Assembly: GCF_020882245.1 (NCBI RefSeq) | Contig: NC_083599.1 | Location: 65,889,745 to 65,953,744, forward strand | Source of the DNA: Rhopalosiphum padi | Taxonomy: Eukaryota; Arthropoda; Insecta; Hemiptera; Aphididae | Reading direction: 5' to 3' | Length of the DNA: 64,000 nt | Part shown: piece after piece, positions 35,759-47,240 of the stretch | Position numbering within the stretch: the first letter of the stretch is position 1 | Layout: every line of letters begins with the position of its first letter | Program-made: the position numbers and the translations under genes | Notes under the pieces: model-generated | Told to the model about the DNA's origin: nothing | Database searches by the model: none | What the model saw: the letters and a program-made list of their open reading frames with translations, nothing else

Positions 35759-36520
35759 CTATTTAGATTTTAGTGTACTTATGCAGTATGCTTGATTACT
35801 ATAATACAAACCGAGTTGCAGAGTTTCCTTGGAAAATATCATAGAGTATGTTTTTGACGGTGTTTGCCCGAGAAGTGCTTGCTCTAAGCTTACACACTTT
35901 GCCAAAATTGGAAGCTGTGAGACGTGGTTTTCTATACTTTTGCCATTCATAAGTATTTGATGTTTACTGTCCCAACACCACCTCCATACAGCTTGACAAA
36001 CGTGAAAAATACATAGCAAATTTTTACTTTCAGGCCATGTTTTTTCTAATGCATTAATTTCGGCAGTAGCACAATCAGTCATAAATAGCTGAGGGTAACC
36101 ATTTCCACCAAAAGAATCATCCAGTAAACTTTTCACTAAACCAAAACCTGTACTATATGAAATGTAACTTTGACCTATATTTAAAATAAATTGTTTTGTT
36201 TAATTTTTTTTTTTTTAATTTAATAAATTATAGATATATTATTTAATTTCAAAAACTGCTATAAAATACCTTTGGTTATAATAATGGCTAAAGGAACTGC
36301 ACCTGCTGCACATGGTGCCATCATAAATGTAATACAGTGATTTTCTTTATCACAAGCACTTGTACTGTCCACAAATACTATTTGTCCTGAGGTCTTTAAT
36401 TTATGCGCTCTTTTCATAAGTGGAGTAATAATAACAACAGAAAATGGGTCTTTTACAAATTTAATAGAAATACTTTGCTTTTCATAAATAATTTGCTTTT
36501 CTACAAGTTTCTAAAATTAT
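35759..36520 (-). pseudogene. MULE-like transposase exons upstream of the YqaJ nuclease
   Basis: Exon 36520-36281 (approximate 5' limit) reads SIKFVKDPFSVVIITPLMKR, then IVFVDSTSACDKENHCITF (likely first catalytic Asp) and ends at IIIT K|G. Exon 36172 to about 35780 continues GQSYISYSTGFGLVKSLLDD, then LFMTDCATAEINALEKTWPE (second Asp) and LLCIFHVCQAVWRWCW, the MULE CxxH region. The order DDE transposase then YqaJ on one strand with compatible splice sites suggests one original gene. Confidence 0.7.
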
Positions 36521-36529
36521 TGTGTTATA

Positions 36530-37240
36530 ATATATTATCTATTATTAAGAAAGTATTTACTAAATAATTAAATAATTAAATAATATCATAAAAATATCAA
36601 TTATATTTAAATTATTAATGAAAATAATATTACATATGTGAATGTTGTTACTAACAATGTAAATAGGTATTTAAACAAATATTATTATTATTATTTTATA
36701 AATGTTAGGTACTGTGTTAAAACCAAAATTAAACATATTTATTATACAGATACTTGCACAAGTAATGATTAACAACATTATTTTGCTGTAATTGAGTAAA
36801 TTAAAATTGTATTCAAATTATTACAATTCAAAATAATCACTATAGTATGTTTAGTAGGTATATAAAAAAATATTTATTATTTTGGTAAATAAAATAAAAA
36901 TTAACACTTAAAATGACAATAATTTAACATTAGTACCCCGTAGTACCTAGGTATTATATTCCTATTTTGGACTTTGAAGTTCAAACAAATATAAAAGCCT
37001 AAAGTCAAATTAATTGTAATAATAATATAAAATTATAACATTAGTATCAATGAATTATAAAAAATTAGAAAAGATAAAAGACCACAACTACTCAAAATCC
37101 TTTTAAATATGCAATAATTTATAATTGAATTCAAATTCAACACATCCATGATGGTTGATTAACTATTTTGACCTACATGACTCCTGCTTACCTATTTTAA
37201 GTTTAAAAACTTCTAACACTTTATTTCTGTTAAATTCTTC
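36530..37240. other. AT-rich spacer between MULE/YqaJ and P-element units
   Basis: No coding signal. The P-element 3' terminus should be here but was not identified. Confidence 0.4.
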
Positions 37241-39056
37241 AAAGTTGTTAAACTTCAAACTATTTTGACAGTTCTGGGCTTCTGGCAGGTAGAAAAACGT
37301 ATTACTTTACGTCTTACATATCCAGATATGTATGTTATTATAAAATCATTTGGATTATTAGGAGTTCTTTCAATTATTTCTTTAAGATCGTCGCAATGTA
37401 TCCCTTGGTCCAATATACGATCCATGCTATTCTCCCAAGAAATTTTACTTTTTTTTTTGAAACATTTTCAGTAACATCCTCTAAGGTCATCAGGGTTTCC
37501 AACATTTCACCTCTAGAAACATTGCTACCTTTTGGTGGCTTAACTAATGAATATGTGGAAATTAGTCGAAACATTTGTATATAAAGAACTGAGTCTGGGT
37601 GGCCATTTGACCCACAAGCAGACCTCATCATTCCAAAAAAATCTCTAAAAATACATATAAAATATAATTTAACTCATTTTTAGACAATTGTTAATTTTTA
37701 TTTTACTCCAAGGGCATCTTGATTTAATCTAAATGTCATCACATATTTATAACCACAATTAATTTGCAAAAAACTTGATATTTCTAAACATGCAGTAAGC
37801 GATATCTTAAAACCAGAACATGTATTAACAACATAAAGTGTTTGCCATCTGCTATAGATTCCCACTGTTTTATATAAGATAGAAATTCACTAATTGCCTA
37901 AAATTTAAAAGTTGTGGTTTAGAAAATGAATACAAATACTATAAATCTATACATAAAGTTATAAAATATATTTTAATTACTGTCCAGTATATTGAATTTG
38001 TTTGTAATGCATTTAATGGAGTTCTGGAATTTATTGCAATAATTAATTTTTGTATTCTAGTTATAAATTTAATAGTTGATTCACAATCTGCCAAGTCTTT
38101 ATGGAACCCTTTCAATAATTGCATAGCTGATGCAATAGGCTCACCGAAAAACTGTATAATATATTAAAATTAACTTAAGTTAATACATTAAATAATCACA
38201 ATATATATTAAGAATTACTTGAAATGCCATAGCTACATTCATTTTTTGATAATGTTTTGGTCTGATGTGATTACTTGTTAATTTATACGCAATTTTCAAA
38301 TTATATGATTCTTCATGTTCTAAATCCAATAGTGCTTCCCAATGTTTTAATTTTAAAATACCATCTGGTGTCTGTACAAGTATTAAAATATTAATCATAT
38401 TTACACCAAATTTAAACATTATTTTATAACAAACCCATGTTTCTTCATGCTTTACAATGAAATATCGTAAATTTTTTATTAAATGGGGGAAATCCGATAG
38501 AAACCATAATTGTCTTTTAATATCACTTGGATGGGTCACCCACACTTTTTCTTCTGTTACACCAAACTGTGTCCACATATTTCTATTCCAAGAGGCCCCA
38601 TCCGTTATAACAGCATCAACAAAAAACCCAGATTTTTTCAAAAGTATTATACATTCTATAATCAAATGGTGCAAAACAGTTCCAGTAGCACATCCTTTTG
38701 ACAAAAAGCATGCTACTGCCTGAACCCATCTTCCCTGGAATGGCTGAAACATAATGACAAGACCATGGTCTCCCTTTTTTGACTGCTGGTGAAGAGAAGT
38801 GTGTTCACCTAAGTCGGTAAAACCAACCATTTTTAATTTTTTTGTGTCAAATTTCACAGCTTCGCCAACTTTCATTTCATCAATCAATATAACGCCTAAG
38901 AAGAATTATTCTCAGTTGTATTTCTAATAATGTTTTAAACAAACTTACCCCTCCTTTGTTCCATGGACATTTCTGATGATTTTTTTTTAAGTAATTCAAA
39001 AATACCTTTGTGAAACCCATAACCACTATCCATTTTATTAATGTATCTGTTTAGAG

Positions 39057-41483
39057 CAGGGGTCGGCAACCTTTTATACCACGCGGGCCATATTTTTTTT
39101 CAATTGTTCATCAAGGGCCACATTAAAAAAAAAATTACATTTTATAATATATTACTAATTATAATTGTATTTCTATTATATTTGATTATTTTACATAGAA
39201 ATATGAGAGTAAAAAAAACACAAATGTTACTGGAAAAAATTAAGAAAAAATTGAATTGAATAGTAAATTGTAAAATTGTAAATTAATGCGATTTCTGTGC
39301 CTGCAGTTTATTAGTTAAATTTTCGATATCAGCTTGCAGACTTGTTGTTGAAACTCGTAATACAGCTCGTAAATGTTCATCACTAAGGCGCGAAGAGTGC
39401 TTACTTTTTCTGTACTTCACAATGGAAAATGTCTGCTCACATATATATGTATTTGTAAACGCCGCTATAAGTTTTTGTGCAAATTGTCTGATTCCAGGGA
39501 AGGTAGATATTGGAAGACAACTATAAAATTGAGGCAAACTAGTTGCTTCCCGAAAAGAATTTTTTAGAACCTCGTCATTTTGAAGTTCAATGACTTCCAT
39601 TTGTAAATTATTCTTGACATTATTTATGTCCACTTGAAAAGGATTCTGGAATAATTTAATTTCTTTATCGAATTTATAAAAATCATCAAATCTTGTTGAA
39701 AATTTGTTTTGCAATTGTTCAATGATATTGAGAAATTTAGGTTTAATTAAATCCCACTGCAATGGTTTTACAAAAGATTCAATCGCAGATTTATAACACG
39801 AAAAATGATATAATATTTGTTGATCGAAATTATTGTACAATAGTTTTAATTTTACTTGAAATGATTTAATATCAGTGTACATATCTGAGAGTAATTTTCC
39901 TTTGCCTTGTAATTTTATATTCAATTCATTCAAAAATGTTGTTATATCTGTTAAAAATGCTAATTCGAGAATCCATGATTCATCTGATAGTTCAGAAACG
40001 ATTTTATTTTTTTCATTCATAAACATTTCTATTTCCAATCGTAGATCAAAAAATCGTTTAAGTGCCGCACCTCTACTCAACCATCTGACTTCTGTAAAAT
40101 ATATAACGTCGCCATACTCCGATTCAATTTCATCCAGAAAATTTTTAAATTGACGATGACCCAAACCATTTTTTCGAATAAAATTTATTGAGGAAATAAC
40201 AACACTCATAACTTCTTGACACGCAAGAACTTTACAACACAATGCTTGTTGGTGAATTATACAGTGGAAATTCATAGGGATTTCACAATCGTTTTGTAAC
40301 ATTTTTTTCTTTATTCTTCCTACCACACCTTTATTGGAACCACTCATGTTTTTCCCACCATCTGTTGTTACACTAACTAATTTTTTCCACTCTAATCCTA
40401 AATTGTTTAGTGATTTATCAATACTTTCGAATAGATCTTCTCCCGTGGTAGTCCCTTTTAAGCTACAAAGATCGGCAAGTTCTTCGTAAACATTAAAATC
40501 ATCATCAATCCCTCGAATAAAAATTAAAAGTTGAGCTGTGTCACATACATCTGTACTTTCATCCATCGCGAGTGAAAAAAAATTGAACGAATTAATTTTT
40601 TCTTTAAGTTGCTGTATTAAATTATTTCCTAATTCTTCAGTTCTTCTTACAAAAGTCCGAGCAGAAAGGCTAATGTCCTCAAGGTCTTTTTTTTTATCTG
40701 GGCAGATTTCGTCAACAACAGCAAGCATACATTTTTTAATGAATTCAGCATCAGTGAAGGGACGATTATTCTTCGATATAATTTGGGAAACTACATAACT
40801 AGCCCGCACTATTGATTTATTTTGACTAATTTGTTTTTTAAAAATATTTTGTTGACTATTTAACAAAGATTTAAAATGATTAACTTTTATTTTTCTTAAA
40901 TCACCAATGATATTTTCAAAAGTTGATTTATGTTCACTATCATAATGCCATATTATGTTATATTCTTTCATTACTGCTACTGTTTTTTGACAAATTAAAC
41001 ATAATGGCTTACCTTTGTGTTCGACGAAAAAGTATAAATCAACCCAAGAATTATTAAAAAAAACGATGTTCATCACAAATTTTTCTTTTTTTAGTTGCCA
41101 TAATGTTTGAATTTACTTTTAAAATGAAACTATTACAAACGCAAACAGTCACACGTACGGTGTAATACTAATCGCTAGTCGCTACAAACGCAAAGTAACT
41201 ATATGACTGAGTAGTGCAGCCATCATTATCTTCAACTCCGATTAGATAATAATAATTTTATAGATTAAAGTGACTATATAGAATAAACATTAACTAATAA
41301 CGGTTAGATTAGATTTTATTTATAAAGAAAAATAATTATTTTAAAAATTTTTCAATATTATTATAAAAAATAATGTTGAAAATTATATGAAAAATTTTAT
41401 TGTACAAAAATAAAACACAAAAATTAACTACCATGTGCGGGCCATCAAAAATTGCTTTGCGGGCCACGGGTTGCCGACCCCTG
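39057..41483 (-). mobile_element. hAT element with perfect ends inside the P-element exon
   Basis: CAGGGGTCGGCAACC (39057-39071) and its exact reverse complement (41469-41483) are flanked by GTTTAGAG (39049-39056, 41484-41491). Subterminal GGGCCA/TGGCCC words occur at both ends. Excision with one duplication restores the P exon frame (LPSIDTLN|RYINKMDSGYG). It carries an uninterrupted transposase ORF, making it the best-preserved DNA transposon in the window. Confidence 0.95.
39283..41076 (-). CDS. hAT transposase, intact 597 codons (GTF2IRD2/ZBED-like)
   Basis: Uninterrupted frame. An N-terminal BED-like finger is visible as CLICQKTVAVMKEYNIIWHYDSEH (about 30-53). The DDE core shows LAMDESTDVCDTAQ (first Asp), TTDGGKNMSGSNKG (second Asp), FHCIIHQQALC (hAT CxxH region) and EVRWLSRG. 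The C-terminal dimerisation domain reads YICEQTFSIVKYRKSKHSSRLSDEHL (about 548-573). It resembles the transposase-derived part of GTF2IRD2 and related ZBED proteins. The first Met and the second at codon 2 are both possible starts. With perfect termini and duplication, the gene could be functional. Confidence 0.92.
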   Translation of the reverse strand: MMNIVFFNNSWVDLYFFVEHKGKPLCLICQKTVAVMKEYNIIWHYDSEHKSTFENIIGDLRKIKVNHFKSLLNSQQNIFKKQISQNKSIVRASYVVSQIISKNNRPFTDAEFIKKCMLAVVDEICPDKKKDLEDISLSARTFVRRTEELGNNLIQQLKEKINSFNFFSLAMDESTDVCDTAQLLIFIRGIDDDFNVYEELADLCSLKGTTTGEDLFESIDKSLNNLGLEWKKLVSVTTDGGKNMSGSNKGVVGRIKKKMLQNDCEIPMNFHCIIHQQALCCKVLACQEVMSVVISSINFIRKNGLGHRQFKNFLDEIESEYGDVIYFTEVRWLSRGAALKRFFDLRLEIEMFMNEKNKIVSELSDESWILELAFLTDITTFLNELNIKLQGKGKLLSDMYTDIKSFQVKLKLLYNNFDQQILYHFSCYKSAIESFVKPLQWDLIKPKFLNIIEQLQNKFSTRFDDFYKFDKEIKLFQNPFQVDINNVKNNLQMEVIELQNDEVLKNSFREATSLPQFYSCLPISTFPGIRQFAQKLIAAFTNTYICEQTFSIVKYRKSKHSSRLSDEHLRAVLRVSTTSLQADIENLTNKLQAQKSH

Positions 41484-43459
41484 GTTTAGAGTATCAATAC
41501 TAGGAAGGGCCAATATTTTATGTTTCCTCAAATGTTCATATGCTTTACGACTTTTAATTCGAATCAGCAAACATTCATATACCCAATAAGTATTATAACG
41601 CATACCATGCATACTACTAACTTTGGCTGCAGCTATACAGCTTTTAAAAGCTTCTTGCTGCTGCAAAGGCAATTTTGAAACTATTTCTGTAATATTTTTG
41701 CTTGTTATACTTGCACATTTTTCTCTATACATTTTAATAGCTGTTTGTAGTTTACATACCTATGTCCTATATAATATGTTTGAAGAGAGAGAAATGATAA
41801 ATTAAATAAGAATATAAAATATAAAAAAATAGTTCATAAACTGATGAATTCTTACATTTTTTTTAAGTCGTATGTTTTTATTTTTAACATATTTCACTTT
41901 TTTTAGTATTAATTTTCTTTTTATTTTGTATTTGGTTAAACATTTTTGTTTTGAAGCAATGCAATCTTTCTCCTTTTTCCTAACTAACCGACACTGAAAA
42001 CACCTACTACTTTTAATTCCTTTAATACCAATTTTTTTGTTTGGTAGATAACCTACACATTGGTCAGAACTTCTATAACGAAAATACATAAACAAAACTA
42101 TTAATAATATAGATTTAAACTAAGTATATAGTTTTATTTAAATAATACACAATACAATTTATATTACCTATATATTATACATTACAATCTAAATAAAGTA
42201 TTAGTTAAAAGTTAATTCAAAATTGAGTATCAATTGAACTAAGTTAAAATATAACCAACATTTAATATTAACTTTTTAACTACAGTTGTTAGTTAAAAGA
42301 AAAATAAGTTTTTTGTTTTAATATAAATAGGTATCTAAAATTGTTTGTTACCAAAAGGTAACAGTACTTACAAATTTTATTGATATTATTAATACATATT
42401 ATAACTTATACAATGTGTACCAGCAATTTAATGTTAGCCAAATTATATAAACTGAAATATTTTAACTGATTAATGTGTTAATGCTCAGTCTTGTAGTTTA
42501 ACCACCTTTATTTACCTGACAATGCATACTCCTTCACATACATTAGAAATTTCATTAATTTTACGGATAATTAATTCTAAATTTTTAAAACTAGAAGCTT
42601 CAGGCAAACAGCGCTCAGTATTATTTATGATAATCTGTAAACAAAAAATGATATTTTTAATTAAATATATTAATTGTATTACAATAAAATACAATAAAAA
42701 AATAAGATAAATATAAATTGTTACCTTAAGATTTAATTTAATTCCAATAGCTACAATTATATCATTTTTTATTTATTTCCAACGTGAAAATATTATATTT
42801 TAATTAGTACAGCAATAAGCCCATGAACTATTTGGCAGGTTCAAACATTTTAATCCATTTCTAAGATCATCAAATGTAAATGAAATCAAAGGTGTTTCGT
42901 TTGTTGAAAATGGTTCACTGACGATAGTTACATTCTCAAAGTTATTTTGACTAGTCCTGTTAGGTTCAAATTGATTTGGTTTTTGTTGTTTTTGAGCACT
43001 TAAGGATCTTTTTTTGGAGATTTTCTTTTCTTAATTGTATGTGATAAGTATTTTGGCAAATTCGGAAAAATAGTTGGAACTGAACCAGATTTTAATAATG
43101 GTATACCTCTATCCATAGTAAATAATGAACCATCTGATAATACAGTAGTATAAGTTTTATCAACACATTCGGATTGGAAATGTAATTCACAAACATAGTT
43201 GGACATATCCAATGTTCTATCTGCCCTAGGTATTAATTTGTTCCATATTATTCTTTCTTCTTCATTCTATAAACAATTTCGGTTTCAATAATTAATATAG
43301 ATACATACATAGCTATTATAAAGGAAGTTAAAAAATATATTTAAAAAAAATTAATTACCTTTGGTTTAAAAACAGATACATTTTTCACTCCATTTTTTTA
43401 ATTTAACATTCTTGTTTTTGGATCACCAGAGACACAGCCTGGTACAAAACAACTCATTT

Positions 43460-44240
43460 TTAAATAATATTTAATTCTCACTGCTTATAAAGTATAAATA
43501 CTATAAATAATGATATTTGTAGTTTAAAATTATAATCGTTATATCAGATTTTTATCATGTACTACTAATACACAAGTAATAATATTATGTAGTATAAACA
43601 TCGAACGACCTGCGACCTAGTGGCGATATCGCACACCTTATTTCATGCGGATGGAAACGAGTCTGTTTTATTTACGCGCGTTAACGGGAGTGCGAGCTCC
43701 TTATCTTTATTCTTCATGACCACAGTACATATATTATATACTCGCGGTGGCGGTGGCGGTGTCGCGAGATCATACTTTTTTCCTCGCTTGCAAATATATA
43801 TACCACTGTATATATGAGGCTATGAGAGCAAAAGTGGCCTAACTGACTAGCGTGAGTAATTGAGTTATATGCGTTTTATTATTAAGTTTATTTTCGATGA
43901 TTTTTTTCTCATAAAATTATGTTATTGTTAAGAAGTGTGATTATCAGTTAACAAATATAATTGAATTGTTTTTCATCAAGATACTTACACATGCAAATTT
44001 TTGAATAATAAATAGAGAAAATGTGGCTTAGGCCACTTTTACAGTATAACATTGATGCATTGGGTGATGGTTAGGCCGCAATATGACGTAATTAGATAAT
44101 ATAAAATAAAATTTTATTTTTTATTTTTTTAAATATTAAGTCACAACTTGATAGGTACATATAAGTAATATAATATAATAATAAAATACGTAAGATAAAA
44201 TTTGAAAGAAATCTTTACTTTGAAAACAATACAATTTTTA
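43460..44240. other. Sequence upstream of the P-element gene
   Basis: Contains a GC-richer patch at 43600-43770, including a GGTGGC triplet run near 43746, and TGGCCTAA/TTAGGCCA words at about 43834 and 44030 in opposite orientation. It may hold the P-element promoter and 5' terminus; neither could be fixed. Confidence 0.3.
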
Positions 44241-44242
44241 AA

Positions 44243-44600
44243 ATAATATAAATCACAGTCTCGTGGTATAAAAGTAAAATAAAATTATAATGAAAACTTC
44301 AACAAATTACATATTTCAAAATTTTAAATAATATAAATCACAGTCTCGTGGTTTAAAAGTAAAATAAAATTATGATGTAATATCAATAAAATACATAAAA
44401 CAAAATTTAAAAGAAATCATTACATTAAAAATTAAAAACAATGCAATTTTTAAATAATATAAATCAGTTTCGTGATATAAAAGTAAAATAAAATAAAATA
44501 CATAAGATAAAATTTAAAATAGATCTTTAGTTTGAAAACAGTACAATTTTTAAAGTAATATAAATCACAGTCCCGTTATATAAAAATAAAACAAAATTAT
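44243..44600. repeat. Imperfect tandem repeat, about 80-125 bp period
   Basis: The core AATATAAATCACAGTCTCGTGG followed by TATAAAAGTAAAATAAAATTA recurs at about 44243, 44326, 44453 and 44556 with mutations. Longer flanking words (AATTTAAAAGAAATC..., CAATACAATTTTTAAA) recur at 44200, 44405 and 44510. Function unknown; it lies just 3' of the minus-strand ORF at 44695-45189. Confidence 0.75.
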
Positions 44601-44694
44601 AATGAATACTCCAACAATTTATTATTATTAAAAACAATAAAAAAAATAAAAACAGTTTAAAATTGTACGTACTTCGTAGTGAAACCAATTTTTG

Positions 44695-45189
44695 TCACTC
44701 GCTATCTTCTTGTGTACGTATAAAGACGTCATTTGGTACCTCATTCGAAGTCTTGAGGCTTTGAAAAAAAGCGTGGTGTACTGGAGGGACGTAAGCCATA
44801 AGTTCTAGAAGATCCTTTTTCTTCTCTACACTTATACAATTACCAGTTGGGTGTAAAAGTTCTAAGCTAGTTATTACTTGAGATGTTCTTTCTTTTAAGT
44901 TTAACTCATCAAAGTCTATCTCCTCTTGGTTTGTATATTTATATTTCAAACTGAAAGGTTGAGAGCTTTCGAATCTAAGCCACTGCATTTTAAGCCATTC
45001 CACTTTATCTTTAGTTTTAGAAATTTTCCTTCTTGTAATATTATTTTCCAAACTCTTCGTTGAAAAAAAATCATTAGTATACATTTCAACAACTGTAAAT
45101 GGTTTTATCTTCCTTGCACTTGTTATTACACTTTTCCAGTCATCGGGAATGTAAATGTTTGGATAGTACTTTTTTGATTTTTCGATCAA
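44695..45189 (-). pseudogene. C-terminal part of an uncharacterised repeat-family protein
   Basis: A 164-codon frame with PNIYIPDDWKSVITSARKIK, VEWLKMQWLRF and PPVHHAFFQSLK near the C-terminus. It resembles the C-terminal region of transposon-linked arthropod proteins of the DUF7869 type, but I am not certain of the family. The 5' part is missing: coding similarity ends where the R2 element begins at about 45254. Confidence 0.4.
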
Positions 45190-45253
45190 TCCAAAATCTT
45201 GGTCACAAGGTAGGTAGGAATGTCCACTACATAAAAATTTATAGCCATATAAT

Positions 45254-47166
45254 AATATATACCAGGAGGCTGGTCAAAAGGCGATTGACTTACTATCAAC
45301 CGTGTCCGGTCACGGAGCAAACAAACTCCTTTTAGCTGCGCGACGCCTAGTTGAGCAATCTTTAGACCCATGCCACGCAGTAGCTGCGTGGTATCAAGAA
45401 TATAACTGCAATAACTCCCGAAAGAACACGAGAAAGGGAGGTAGGCGACCGGGCACCATTCCCGGCGCCGGCAATAGCGAAAGTCGCAGGCCGAATACCC
45501 GAAAAGCGTTGAAAACAGCGTGTTACAGGCGGAATGTCACCGAATGGCGCAAAAATGCATCAAGCGTTGCTGAGCGAGTTCTTACGGGTGTAGACCCGGG
45601 TGCATTAATGCCACCTGCGTCTGAGATGACCAAATACTGGGTTTCCATCATTGACGGTAATTGTGAATCTCGACCCCAGACCCCGGCAGTATCTTTTGGC
45701 ACACACGGCTCACCGCAGAACGTAACAATATTTGATGCAATATCGCCGCAGGAAGTGTCCGAGTGCCTTCCGAGCAAATCAACTGCTCCTGGGCCCGACG
45801 GATTTCCGGCCCGGCTGTGGAGACGCCTCCCCTGTTACTTAATAGCTGGTCTTTTCAACCTGTTTGTCGCCTACGGTTCTTTGCGTCCTATCTTGGTGAA
45901 GTCCCGTACCGTCTTCGTGGCGAAGAAAGGAAACCCTCAGTGTCCTGGTAACTACCAGCCGATTTCGATCGCGTCGGTCGCTATCAGGCACTTCCACCGT
46001 ATCCTTGCTCGACGCCTGGAAAAATTGTCTTTGGTGGATGAGCGACAGCGCGCGTTTAGAAGGGCCGATGGTGTGGCGGAAAATCTTTTCCTCTTACAGT
46101 CGGTCTTGAGAGACGCCCGCTCGTCGTGCAAGGGCCTGTGTCTTGCGTCCCTCGATTTGTCATTCGTTCGACACGGTGTCCCACGACTCCATTGCGTCCG
46201 CGATGCGTCGCGTTGGCTTGGACCAGCGCTTCGTAGATTACATTCGCGGAACGTATAAGCATTCAGAGAAATTTCTTCAGATTGGCGGGCAGGCTACGCG
46301 GGGGCTCTTCCCACGAAGTGGCGTCAGGCAGGGGGACCCGCTGTCTCCGCTTTTTTTTAATCTGGTAGTAGACAGTGGTCTATTAGTTATACCAGAAGCA
46401 GTTGGCTGCACTCTGGGTAAATCTGTAGTGAACACAATTGCCTTTGCGGACGACGTGATCCTGTTGGCGGAAACGCCTGATGGATTACGAAGAGCATGCG
46501 AAGCGTTCACGGACCGGTTGAGTGTAGCGGACATCGTAAAGCTGGACATCGTCGCAACGATTAGCGACGAGACAAGAGGACGCATTTCCATGATTTGCGA
46601 TGTACAAGTCGTTTCTGGCATCGGAACCGCACACTGGTACTCTAACATGGTCGCGAAATACTCCGACCGAGTGGATTTAATATCCGTGATCCGGGCACGA
46701 CACCATTCGACCGACGTACAAACGGTCGCCTCCACGCTGACATGGCGTGGCGTCTGGGAACCTTCGAGTTTCCAGAGCCTTCAGGCGCTTGGGTTGAGTA
46801 GGGGTCTACTCGAAGGACTCGTTACACGAGTTCTGAAGGGTACGCTTTCCAACTGGCATACTTTCAACACAAGAAACGACACGACGACGCGGGCTGGTGT
46901 CGGGTGATACCTCGCCTACCCGCGACAACATTGAATGGCCTCCTCATCCATCACCTTCCTTTATGATTCCACTTAATGACCTTCCTCTCCCTCAGACAAC
47001 CTCCGCTTCCACCCTCCGGGTAGGCAGTAAATTATGATTATTCGGGTCTACCCCCTGGTTACCATCACTCTCTCTCATCTCTGGCTAATTCAAGGGATAA
47101 GATTCGGCGCTTTAGGCGTGCTTCGGCTGATAACCGTTGCACGTACGGGCACCTTTATCTGATACA
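45254..47166 (+). mobile_element. R2-clade retrotransposon, 5'-truncated, internally deleted
   Basis: The GC-rich segment encodes an R2-type RT and endonuclease C-terminus and a 3' UTR (46908-47166). It ends exactly where 74 bp of 28S gene begin with TAGCCAAATG, the known R2 3' junction. The 5' boundary at about 45254 is approximate. No 28S sequence is visible on its 5' side. Confidence 0.9.
45302..46907 (+). pseudogene. R2 reverse transcriptase and endonuclease remnant
   Basis: The first frame (45302-46258, GTG at 45302, open upstream) has the RT approach STAPGPDGFPARLW, NYQPISIASVAIRHFHRIL and RQRAFRRADGVAENLFLL. A frame slip inside motif A, near 46160 (LASLDLS / FDTVSHDS), leads to the second frame, with SGVRQGDPLSPLFFNLVVD and IAFADDVILL (catalytic FADD). 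Between about 46540 and 46590 the thumb and part of the endonuclease are missing. DVQVVSGIGTAHWYSNMVAKY and STLTWRGVWEPSSFQ match the end of the R2 restriction-like endonuclease. The protein is non-functional. Confidence 0.85.
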
Positions 47167-47178
47167 TAGCCAAATGCT

Positions 47179-47222
<44 letters not shown>

Positions 47223-47240
47223 TCACTGTCCCTATCTACT
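47167..47240 (+). rRNA. 74-bp 28S rRNA gene fragment between R2 and R1
   Basis: The segment starts TAGCCAAATGCTTCGTCATC and ends CTGTCCCTATCTACT. It matches, from memory of the 28S core, the stretch between the R2 and R1 cleavage sites in arthropod rDNA, which is 74 bp long; this copy is exactly 74 bp with about two substitutions (CTTCG for CCTCG, TTCTC for TTCCC). R2 sequence abuts one side and R1 sequence the other. It is a fragment and not a functional rRNA gene. Confidence 0.95.

Larger units (their letters stand above)
37245..43457 (-). pseudogene. P-element (THAP9-like) transposase, multi-exon, split by a hAT
   Basis: Exon 1 (43457-43383) encodes the start of a THAP domain (MSCFVPGCVSGDP) with an in-frame TAA. 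The next exon (43267 to about 42960) completes it with NYVCELHF and the downstream PRGIPLL-like segment. Exons follow at about 42640-42520, 42090-41830 and 41740-41484. The last is cut by a hAT and resumes at 39048: RYINKMDSGYGFHKGIFELL...MEQRRG. Exon 38887-38201 is the RNase-H-like core: DEMKVGEAVKFD, VITDGASWNRNMWTQFG, FPHLIKNLRYF. Exons at about 38151-37977, 37905-37700 and 37637-37250 give FFGEPIASAIQLLKGFH, LNQDALE, FFGMMRSACGSNGHPDS and YISGYVRRK. Frame slips near 37845 and 37450. Domain order matches THAP9. Confidence 0.82.

Noticed and set aside
39283..41076. Treating the 597-codon hAT protein as a host GTF2IRD2-like gene
   Set aside because: It is flanked by perfect inverted repeats and an 8-bp target duplication inside another transposon exon, so it is an element gene.
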